A stretch of 6,269 nt of DNA from an uncultured Alistipes sp. GTDB taxonomy: Bacteria > Bacteroidota > Bacteroidia > Bacteroidales > Rikenellaceae. Position 1 is the stretch's first letter, and each line of letters opens with the position of its first letter. The position numbers were made by a program, and so were the translations under genes. The DNA lies in contig UROX01000148.1 in the NCBI GenBank assembly GCA_900549685.1, forward strand, positions 1 through 6,269. Direction: 5' to 3'. The notes beneath the pieces were generated by a model. The model saw only the letters and a list, made by a program, of their open reading frames with translations. It made no database searches and was not told the DNA's origin. Positions 1-6,228 of the stretch are shown here, piece by piece.

Positions 1-185
1 GGATCGTAACCGTCGAACGTCCCGATCTCCCCGTTCGTCGTTTGCATTCGCTTACCATCCTGAGGACGAGACCCTATTGTTCTTTCCTTGTAAGGCCCGA
101 AACCTATGTCGTCCTCGACTGCGAGGGTAGAAAGCCTACCGCAGGGAGAGGGCTTAGGCCCGCCGCGCAGTCGAAAAAGCGTTCG
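1..185 (-). other. Region downstream of fabH with clustered inverted repeats; no identified gene
   Basis: I recognise no protein here. Seen directly: a 9-bp perfect inverted repeat (TCGACTGCG at 115-123, CGCAGTCGA at 166-174) encloses two small hairpins, GGTAG/CTACC (126-130/136-140) and GGGC/GCCC (150-153/158-161). Next to it is an 8-bp perfect inverted repeat (GAGGACGA at 62-69, TCGTCCTC at 109-116), and then a 6-bp one (CGAACG at 14-19, CGTTCG at 32-37). Together this suggests a folded RNA or a complex post-operon structure. Neither strand shows a strong stem followed by a long T-run. On the minus strand there are short open starts at 58 (MVSECK...) and 47 (MQTTNG...), both cut by the window edge and neither recognisable. 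An AGGA lies about 10 nt before the start at 47. I could not match known motifs of tmRNA, RNase P RNA, 6S RNA or common riboswitches. Confidence 0.4.
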
Positions 186-1199
186 CTATTTCGAGAAGTC
201 GCCTCCGTCGTAGGCCCATTTGACGAAAATGGAACCCCAGGTGTAGCCGCCTCCGAAAGCGGAGAGAATCAGGTTGTCTCCTTTTTTCAGTCTCGATTCG
301 TAGTCCCACAGACAAAGCGGAATCGTCGCGGCCGTCGTATTCCCGAACTTGTCGATATTGATCATGCACTTTTCTTTGGGAAGTCCCATCCGATGAGCCG
401 TTGCGTCGATGATGCGCAGGTTGGCCTGATGCGGCACCAGATAGGCGATGTCGTCGGCCGTCAGGTGATTGCGCTGCATCATTTCCACCGATGTATCGGC
501 CATGTTCGATACGGCGGCCTTGAATACGGACTGACCTTCCTGATAGACGTAGTGCCAGTTGTTGTCCACGGTTTCGTGCGTGGCGGGGTAGGCCGATCCG
601 CCGGCTTTCATGTACAGATGCTGGGCTCCGCCGCCGTCCGAGTGCAGGATGGTATCCAAGATGCCCAACCCTTCTGTCGAAGGTTCGAGCAGAACGGCAG
701 CCGCACCGTCTCCGAAAATCGGACAAGTAGTACGGTCGTTGTAATTGACGATCGACGACATCTTGTCGGCTCCGATCACGACGACTTTGCGCGCCGCGCC
801 GGCTTCGATGTATTTGGACGCGGTGGTCAATGCGAACAGGAATCCGCTGCATGCCGCGGACAAGTCGAATCCGAATGCTTTCTTCATGCCCGTTTTATGA
901 CAGACCAGATTGGCCGTCGAGGGGAAGAACATATCCGGCGTAACGGTCGCGCAGATTACCGTGTCGATATCCATCGGATCGGTGTCGGTCTTTTCGAGCA
1001 GGTCCTTTACGGCTTTTTCGGCCATGAAAGAAGTGCCCAGGCCTTCGCCCTTGAGAATATGTCTGGTCTTGATTCCGATGCGCGACATGATCCACTCGTC
1101 GGAGGTGTCTACCATGCGGCTCAGTTCGATGTTGTCCAGAATATAGTCGGGCAGATACGCGCCGACACCGGTAATTGCTGCGGTTGTCTTTGTTGCCAT
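186..1199 (-). CDS. fabH: Beta-ketoacyl-ACP synthase III (FabH)
   Basis: FabH condenses acetyl-CoA (or another short acyl-CoA) with malonyl-ACP, the first step of type II fatty-acid synthesis in the cytoplasm. The predicted protein has 337 residues, close to the family's usual 310-340. The catalytic triad is visible: Cys117 in DLSAACSGF, His257 in VPHQANLR and Asn287 in DKFGNTTAA. The GDGAAA motif (163-168) and the C-terminal AFGGGYTWGS glycine-rich loop are also present. The frame stays open upstream to an ATG at 1295, but that 32-residue extension lies inside plsX and has no FabH character. The ATG at 1199 gives the typical start MATKTTAAITGVGAYLP and shares its A with the plsX stop (TAATG), so coupled translation is likely. 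It is the last recognised gene of the unit, and the next 185 bases hold no clear gene. Which primer it prefers (straight or branched) cannot be read from the sequence. Confidence 0.97.
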   Translation of the reverse strand: MATKTTAAITGVGAYLPDYILDNIELSRMVDTSDEWIMSRIGIKTRHILKGEGLGTSFMAEKAVKDLLEKTDTDPMDIDTVICATVTPDMFFPSTANLVCHKTGMKKAFGFDLSAACSGFLFALTTASKYIEAGAARKVVVIGADKMSSIVNYNDRTTCPIFGDGAAAVLLEPSTEGLGILDTILHSDGGGAQHLYMKAGGSAYPATHETVDNNWHYVYQEGQSVFKAAVSNMADTSVEMMQRNHLTADDIAYLVPHQANLRIIDATAHRMGLPKEKCMINIDKFGNTTAATIPLCLWDYESRLKKGDNLILSAFGGGYTWGSIFVKWAYDGGDFSK

Positions 1200-2143
1200 T
1201 AGCTGAATCTTTCTCGGAGTTTGGCGTCCAGACGGGCTTTGATCGTCCGCTCGGTTTGCAGGACCATGTTTTTGATGGCTTCCGCACTCGAGCATCCGTG
1301 TCCGATCAGGACCGGGGCATTGATTCCCAATACCGGAGTCCCGCCGACCGTTTCGTAGTTGAGCAGGTTGAAGTAGGTATTTTCCAACCCTTGTTGCAGA
1401 GCCATCGTGTAGACGCCTTCCACTTGTTTAATAATCGTGTTTCCTGCGAATCCGTCGCACACCACCACATCGGCGATCTTTCCGGAGAAAAGATGTTTGG
1501 CTTCGATGTTTCCGACGAAATGAAAATCGCGGCTGCCGTCCATCAGTTCGTAAGCGGCTTTGGTCTGCAGGTTTCCTTTTTCTTTTTCTTCGCCGATGTT
1601 GAGCAGGGCCACACGCGGCTTCTCCTTGCCGAGCACTCCCTGGGCGTAGAGATGGCCTATGACGGCGTACTGGTAAAGCACTTCCGGTTTGCAGTCTACG
1701 TTCAGGCCCACGTCCAACAACATGACGTCGCCTCCGTCGATTGTCGGGATGACGGACGATATGGCGGGACGGATGATGCCTTCGATCTGCTTGACGGTAT
1801 ACATGCAACCGACCATCATGGCTCCGGTGCTGCCGGCGCTGGCGAATCCGTCGATTTTTCCTTCGGTCAGGTAGCGGAAGCCGACGGCGATGCTCGAATC
1901 GGGTTTTTGACGAAAGGTCAGCGCGGGGTTATCGCCCATTTCGATCACTTCGGTCGTGTGTACGATGTCGAACGTGTCGGCCGGACAATTTTCGCGCGCG
2001 AGGATCTCTTCGATCCGGGGTCTGTCCCCGAACAGCACGATCCGGCTTTGCGGCCCGATGAGGCCGGCGGCCCGAATCGCTCCCGAAACCACCGCTTGCG
2101 GAGCGTAGTCTCCGCCCATCGCGTCAATTCCTATTCTCGTCAT
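1199..2143 (-). CDS. plsX: Phosphate acyltransferase PlsX
   Basis: PlsX converts acyl-ACP and phosphate into acyl-phosphate, which PlsY uses to acylate glycerol-3-phosphate. This is the entry to phospholipid synthesis, and PlsX works as a peripheral membrane enzyme. The 314-residue protein opens with the family signature GIDAMGGDYAP (about residues 5-15). Further family motifs follow: GDNPALTFRQKPDSS, the loop SAGSTGA (usually SAGNTGA), LLDVGLNVDCKP, LLNIGEEKEKGN and DGFAGN. Length is typical (about 310-350). The ATG at 2143 lies 23 nt after the rpmF stop and puts the signature at the expected distance from the N terminus. Its TAA overlaps the fabH ATG by one base. Together with fabH it links fatty-acid initiation to phospholipid supply, a neighbourhood conserved in many bacteria. 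No promoter is visible between rpmF and plsX. Confidence 0.97.
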   Translation of the reverse strand: MTRIGIDAMGGDYAPQAVVSGAIRAAGLIGPQSRIVLFGDRPRIEEILARENCPADTFDIVHTTEVIEMGDNPALTFRQKPDSSIAVGFRYLTEGKIDGFASAGSTGAMMVGCMYTVKQIEGIIRPAISSVIPTIDGGDVMLLDVGLNVDCKPEVLYQYAVIGHLYAQGVLGKEKPRVALLNIGEEKEKGNLQTKAAYELMDGSRDFHFVGNIEAKHLFSGKIADVVVCDGFAGNTIIKQVEGVYTMALQQGLENTYFNLLNYETVGGTPVLGINAPVLIGHGCSSAEAIKNMVLQTERTIKARLDAKLRERFS

Positions 2144-2166
2144 GCGTTTATGACTTTAAGGAGAAG

Positions 2167-2349
2167 CTATTCCGCCTTCTTTTCGATGGCGATGCGGCCT
2201 CTGTAATAACCGCATTCGGGGCATACCCGGTGGTAGAGTACGGCCGCTCCGCAGTTCGAGCAGGTCGAAACGGTGGGAACTTCGGCTTTGTAGTGCGTTC
2301 TTCTTTTGTCTCTTCTCGTGCTGGAGACTTTATGTTTAGGATGTGCCAT
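2167..2349 (-). CDS. rpmF: 50S ribosomal protein bL32
   Basis: This is a small protein of the large ribosomal subunit, 60 residues long as usual for bL32. The basic N terminus (MAHPKHKVSSTRRDKRRTH) is the family hallmark. A complete zinc ribbon follows, with Cys30, Cys33, Cys43 and Cys46 as two CxxC pairs, so this is the zinc-binding (C+) form. Some bacteria carry a second, cysteine-free paralogue for zinc starvation; none is visible here. It lies 81 nt downstream of the DUF177 gene and 23 nt upstream of plsX on the same strand. The order DUF177-rpmF-plsX-fabH is widely conserved. I see no separate promoter in the gap before it, so it is probably co-transcribed from the promoter near 3000-3030. 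Two hairpins lie in that gap. Confidence 0.98.
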   Translation of the reverse strand: MAHPKHKVSSTRRDKRRTHYKAEVPTVSTCSNCGAAVLYHRVCPECGYYRGRIAIEKKAE

Positions 2350-2394
2350 TTTAAAAAATGTTTATTACTGTTAATTCGTTTTCGTTATTGTCTC

Positions 2395-2429
2395 CCGTGT
2401 CACGGTCCCGGTGCGATACCTGTCCGGGA
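2395..2429 (-). promoter_or_regulatory. Two adjacent hairpins in the DUF177-rpmF gap
   Basis: Directly after the DUF177 stop codon there is a 6-bp inverted repeat, TCCCGG (2406-2411) and CCGGGA (2424-2429), with a 12-nt loop. A compact CCGTG-T-CACGG repeat (2395-2405) abuts it. The rest of the gap (2350-2394) is AT-rich and leads to the rpmF start. There is no T-run directly after the hairpins, so they are unlikely to be an efficient terminator. They could stabilise or be processed in the mRNA, or belong to a leader controlling L32 synthesis. These roles are inference. Confidence 0.35.
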
Positions 2430-2430
2430 T

Positions 2431-2979
2431 TCATTCCTCGGTTTTCAGTTCCTTGAGTTTCGCCCACGGCGAGGCTTCATCGTCAGCCGATGCGGCCATG
2501 CCGTCGAACTCTTCCTCGCTCACGATCCTAAAACGCGCGAGCATGTCCGGGTCGCAGGTGCTGTGGCCGTTCTCGTCGTCGGGATGTACCCGCTGGCAGG
2601 GCAGGCTCAGGCAGATGCTTTCGTAAATATACTGCGCCAGAGAAATTTCCGTTTCTCCGGGACCGATCCACATCACTTCGCCGTCGCTTTCGTTTTCCGT
2701 CTCTCCGTACCGAACGCAGAGCGTTCCTTCGTATTCGACCGGAAGCGTCAGTTCGTCCAGACATCGGTCGCATTCGACGGTCGCTTCTCCACGGATACCG
2801 ATCCGCAGCGTCAGCAGGCTGCTCTGTTTGTCCAGATCGACCGTCACTGTGGCGGACCCTTTGCGGATTTCGGAGCCTTCGAACGCTTCGAAAAAACGGT
2901 CGTCCACTTCGAATTCGAAGCGGTGAATCCCTGTACCCAGCCCTTTATGGGCGATGGAATATCTTTTCAAAACGTCCAT
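2431..2979 (-). CDS. yceD: DUF177 / YceD-family protein
   Basis: The 182-residue protein belongs to the DUF177 (YceD) family, encoded just upstream of rpmF in many bacteria. Family members in bacteria and plastids are linked to accumulation of 23S rRNA; the biochemical activity is not well defined. Seen here: an N-terminal beta-rich part (about 1-68), the conserved CxxC in VECDRCLDEL (Cys70, Cys73), an acidic middle segment, and the C-terminal PWAKLKELK tail typical of the family. A second set of possible metal ligands (Cys128, His132, His139, Cys142) lies between them. There is no signal peptide or membrane segment. It is the first gene of its unit. The ATG at 2979 lies about 20 nt downstream of a strong Bacteroidota promoter and gives the expected start (MDVLKRYSIAHKGL). 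Family assignment is firm; function rests on homologues. Confidence 0.9.
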   Translation of the reverse strand: MDVLKRYSIAHKGLGTGIHRFEFEVDDRFFEAFEGSEIRKGSATVTVDLDKQSSLLTLRIGIRGEATVECDRCLDELTLPVEYEGTLCVRYGETENESDGEVMWIGPGETEISLAQYIYESICLSLPCQRVHPDDENGHSTCDPDMLARFRIVSEEEFDGMAASADDEASPWAKLKELKTEE

Positions 2980-2999
2980 CCGATGCTACAAACAGAACA

Positions 3000-3030
3000 C
3001 AAAGGTATATAATTTTACTATAAAAGCAAA
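3000..3030 (-). promoter_or_regulatory. Promoter of the DUF177-rpmF-plsX-fabH unit
   Basis: On the minus strand a TTTG (-33 element, 3030-3027) is followed after 19 nt by TACCTTTG (-7 element, 3007-3000). This matches the primary sigma factor consensus known from Bacteroides, TTTG - 19 to 21 nt - TAnnTTTG, with no mismatch. Transcription would start near 2995, leaving a leader of only about 15-20 nt before the ATG at 2979. The spacer is strongly AT-rich. It is the only exact two-part match I found in the window. Confidence 0.85.
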
Positions 3031-3065
3031 ACCTCTTCGAATATATGAACGCTGCGGATCGATTC

Positions 3066-3105
3066 GAAAAGGGGAAGGACACGATTACGCCCTTCCCCTC
3101 TTTTC
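3066..3105 (-). terminator. Intrinsic terminator after aroC, possibly bidirectional
   Basis: An 8-bp perfect stem, GGGGAAGG (3071-3078) and CCTTCCCC (3091-3098), has a 12-nt loop. On the minus strand it is flanked by GAAAA before and TTTTC after, which can extend the stem across a 2-nt bulge. A TTTT follows the hairpin in the minus direction, and a longer T-rich tract (3099-3114) follows it in the plus direction. It starts 20 nt after the aroC stop and precedes the next promoter, so it separates the two units. As no plus-strand gene leads into it, its main use is for the lptB-aroA-aroC transcript. Confidence 0.85.
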
Positions 3106-3124
3106 ATTTTTTTTCGCGGAAAGT

Positions 3125-4120
3125 TCATCGGCGCTGACTGCGGGCGATCAGAGCGAGGTCGCACAGGGCGATTGCGACGGCCGCTTCGACGACGACGGCC
3201 GCTCTCAGGGCGATGCAGGCGTCGTGACGTCCTTTGATGACGAGTTCTTCGAGTTCGCCCGATTCGGTGTTCAGCGTGATCTGGGGACGGGAGATGCTGG
3301 CGGTCGGTTTGACGGCGGCCCGCACGACGACCGGGTTGCCGTTGGTGATGCCGCCCGCGATGCCGCCCGCGTTGTTGGTGGCAGTCCGTCCGTCGGGCGA
3401 GAGGATCGGGTCGTTGTGTTCGCTGCCCCGCATGCGGGCCGCTTCGAAGCCCGCGCCGAACTCTACGCCTTTGACGGCCGGGACCGAGAAGAGCAGGTGC
3501 GCGATCGTGCTTTCGGCCGAATCGAAAAACGGTTCGCCGAGCGAATGGGGAACGCCCGTGACGGTGCATTCGACGATGCCGCCTACCGAGTCCTGGGCTT
3601 TGAGCGCCTCTTCGACGATTTTTGGGAAGTCGTCGGGGTTGTTGCAGCCATCGATTTCGGTCAGCCGGGAGGCGAATTCGATTTTCGACCCCAGAATTTT
3701 TTTCGCCACGACGCCTGCTGCAACGAGACCCAACGTCAGCCGGCCCGAGAAGTGCCCTCCGCCCCGGTAGTCGGCCGCTCCGTTGTATTTTTTCATCGCC
3801 ACCCAGTCGGCGTGCGAAGGACGCGGGTGGACGACGAGGTTCTTGTAGTCGCCCGAGAGCGTATTCTCGTTGTCGAAGAGGACGGTCAGCGGAGCACCCG
3901 TCGTGTGGCCTTCGAACAGGCCCGATACGATGCGGGGTGTGTCGCTTTCCTTGCGGGGCGTGGTCCCGTGCTTGCCGCTTCTGCGGCGGTCGAGATCTTT
4001 TTTGAAGGTTTCCTCGTCGAGCTTGATGCCGGCGGGGACGCCGTCTATCGTCACGCCGACCGACGGGCCGTGCGATTCGCCGAAAATGGATATTCTGTAC
4101 AGTCTGCCGAAAGAGTTCAT
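3125..4120 (-). CDS. aroC: Chorismate synthase (AroC)
   Basis: AroC removes phosphate from 5-enolpyruvylshikimate-3-phosphate to give chorismate, the branch point for aromatic amino acids, folate and quinones. It needs reduced FMN. Signature 1, GESHGPSVGVTIDGVPAG (about residues 14-31), carries the catalytic histidine. RPSHADW and the glycine-rich RGGGHFSGRLT follow, then NNAGGIAGGITNGNP, and near the C terminus GRHDACIALRAA with the conserved Arg and Asp. In many homologues a proline follows that Asp (RHDPC); here it is alanine. Length is 331, slightly shorter than the common 350-390, and the protein ends soon after the last signature without a long tail. The ATG at 4120 gives the classic start MNSFGRLYRISIFGESHG. 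It begins 11 nt after the aroA stop, so AroA's product is the direct substrate of the next gene's product. A terminator follows. Confidence 0.97.
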   Translation of the reverse strand: MNSFGRLYRISIFGESHGPSVGVTIDGVPAGIKLDEETFKKDLDRRRSGKHGTTPRKESDTPRIVSGLFEGHTTGAPLTVLFDNENTLSGDYKNLVVHPRPSHADWVAMKKYNGAADYRGGGHFSGRLTLGLVAAGVVAKKILGSKIEFASRLTEIDGCNNPDDFPKIVEEALKAQDSVGGIVECTVTGVPHSLGEPFFDSAESTIAHLLFSVPAVKGVEFGAGFEAARMRGSEHNDPILSPDGRTATNNAGGIAGGITNGNPVVVRAAVKPTASISRPQITLNTESGELEELVIKGRHDACIALRAAVVVEAAVAIALCDLALIARSQRR

Positions 4121-4131
4121 GGTCGTGCGGT

Positions 4132-5382
4132 TTATCTTTTTTCTGTCGTGAGACTCCGGAGGTCGTCCCAGAATTCGGGGTAGGACTTATTGACGGCTTC
4201 GGCCCGGCGGACGACGACCTTTCCGTCGCTGCCGAGAGCTGCCGTCGCTGCCGCCATGGCGATCCTGTGGTCGTTGTGGCTGTCTACGGTCGCGCTGCGG
4301 ATCGGGCCTCCGGTGATGCGCATGACGTTTTCCGTCGAGAGGTCCGTGGCGATGCCCATGCGCGAGAATACGTCGGCAATCGTCCGGGCGCGGTCGCTCT
4401 CCTTGTGGATGAGCCGGCGGGTGCCTTTCAGGACGGATGTACCGTGGCAGTTGGCCGCCAGGGCCGCCAGCGCGGGAAACAGGTCGGGGCAGTGCGTGGC
4501 GTCGAACTCGAATGCCCTGAGCTCGTTGCGGCGTACGGTGACCGAGTCGCGCGTGGTGGTGATCTCGGCTCCGGCATGCGTGAGCGCGTCGATGATGGCC
4601 GTGTCGGCCTGCAGCGACAGCGGGTTGAGGTTGCGCACGGTCGCCTCGCCGGTCGTGGCTCCCGCCACCAGCAGGCAGGAGGCGCCGCTCCAGTCGCCCT
4701 CGATGTTGTAGCGTATCGGGGTGTAGCTTTGGCCGCCTTCGATGAAGAACTGCCGGTAGTCGTTGTGCTTGATTTCGATGCCGAAGGCTTCGAGCAGCCC
4801 GATCGTCATGTCGATATACGGTTTGCTCTTGAGGTCGGAGACGTTCATCGTCGTGTCGCGTTCGGCCAGCGGGAGGGCCATGAGCAGTCCTGTGATGAAT
4901 TGTGAACTCAGCGATCCGTCCACCGTGACGTGACCGCCTCGTACCGGACCTTTGACCCGTATGGGGAGGTATCCTCCGTTGGACGATACTTCGGCTCCCA
5001 GCTCCCTGAGCGGGGCCTCCATCATCGAAATCGGCCGGCCGAGGATCGAGCCTTCGCCGGTGAGGACGATTTCCTCACGGCAGAGGGCCGTGATGGGCGT
5101 GAACAGCCGCGTGGCCAGTCCCGACTCGCCGATGTTGAGTTCGCGTCCGCTGGGGCGGAGTCCGCCCCGGATCGTGCAGATGTCTTCCGTGCAGACGACT
5201 TCGGCTCCGAGGTCCCGGGCGACCTGCAGGGCGGCCCGGGTGTCGTTGCAGTACACCATGTTCGACAGCACGGTCTCGCCCCGGCAGAGCAGGGCGGCAG
5301 CTATGGCGCGTTGGGCATAACTTTTCGAGGGAGGAGCCGTGACGCTTCCGCTCGTTCGGCCTCTGTATATCGTTTTGTCCAT
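4132..5382 (-). CDS. aroA: 3-phosphoshikimate 1-carboxyvinyltransferase (EPSP synthase)
   Basis: AroA joins phosphoenolpyruvate to shikimate-3-phosphate in the sixth step of the shikimate pathway. The 416-residue protein is near the usual length (about 420-430). Visible active-site motifs, with residue positions accurate to about one: PPSKSYAQR (Lys20, Ser21, Arg25), GESGLATR (85-92), GRPI (Arg115), SSQF (158-161), SKPYID (185-190), EGDWSGA (227-233), the catalytic Asp near 299 in HCPDLFP, HKESDR (325-330), NDHR (369-372) and the C-terminal Lys in NKSYPEF. All expected catalytic residues are present. The phosphoenolpyruvate loop differs from the E. coli form: where E. coli has GTAMRP (96-101), this protein has GLATRL. 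It starts 7 nt after the lptB stop and ends 11 nt before aroC, so the three genes form one unit. The start MDKTIYRGRTSGSVTAPPSKS fits the family. Confidence 0.97.
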   Translation of the reverse strand: MDKTIYRGRTSGSVTAPPSKSYAQRAIAAALLCRGETVLSNMVYCNDTRAALQVARDLGAEVVCTEDICTIRGGLRPSGRELNIGESGLATRLFTPITALCREEIVLTGEGSILGRPISMMEAPLRELGAEVSSNGGYLPIRVKGPVRGGHVTVDGSLSSQFITGLLMALPLAERDTTMNVSDLKSKPYIDMTIGLLEAFGIEIKHNDYRQFFIEGGQSYTPIRYNIEGDWSGASCLLVAGATTGEATVRNLNPLSLQADTAIIDALTHAGAEITTTRDSVTVRRNELRAFEFDATHCPDLFPALAALAANCHGTSVLKGTRRLIHKESDRARTIADVFSRMGIATDLSTENVMRITGGPIRSATVDSHNDHRIAMAAATAALGSDGKVVVRRAEAVNKSYPEFWDDLRSLTTEKR

Positions 5383-5389
5383 AAATGTT

Positions 5390-6112
<723 letters not shown>

Positions 6113-6228
6113 ACAAAGGCTGATTCGGCGAAGATGAAAAAAATTTTTACAAAGTTAGAAAAATTCGGAAATTATCACTATCTTTCAAAGTATTTGTAGA
6201 GTGGGTAGTAAAGTAATATCGACTGTAA
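6113..6228. other. AT-rich divergent spacer upstream of lptB
   Basis: This stretch is far richer in A and T than the flanking genes. It has A and T runs around 6137-6148 and no long open frame. It carries the probable lptB -7 element on the minus strand. I saw no convincing promoter pair for the plus strand; TATCTTTC (6179-6186) is one base from the -7 consensus but lacks a partner. No strong inverted repeat or operator is visible. Confidence 0.5.
6150..6157 (-). promoter_or_regulatory. Probable -7 promoter element for lptB-aroA-aroC
   Basis: TAACTTTG on the minus strand matches the Bacteroidota -7 consensus TAnnTTTG. It lies about 38 nt upstream of the lptB ATG, which would give a leader of about 30 nt. 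The -33 element is poor: the position 18-20 nt upstream reads AGTG/TAGT rather than TTTG. The nearest TTTG (6189-6186) is 28 nt away, too far. The AT-rich context supports a promoter, but the match is only half complete. Confidence 0.5.

Noticed and set aside
178..187. Small palindrome AGCGTTCGCT at the fabH stop followed on the minus strand by TTTTT, as a terminator
   Set aside because: The loop would be only two bases, or the stem only three base pairs, which is too weak for a confident intrinsic terminator.
42..1202. Long open plus-strand frame opposite fabH, and similar long plus-strand frames opposite plsX, aroC, aroA and lptB
   Set aside because: They are antisense to well-identified genes, start at arbitrary codons, show Arg/Gly/Val-rich low-meaning sequence without motifs, and are common by-products of GC-rich coding DNA.
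1199..1295. Longer fabH starting at an ATG at 1295 (32 extra residues)
   Set aside because: The extension lies within plsX, has no resemblance to FabH N termini, and the ATG at 1199 gives the standard start and length with a TAATG junction.
6186..6189. TTTG on the minus strand as the -33 element for lptB
   Set aside because: It is 28 nt from the -7 element, well beyond the 19-21 nt spacing of this promoter type.
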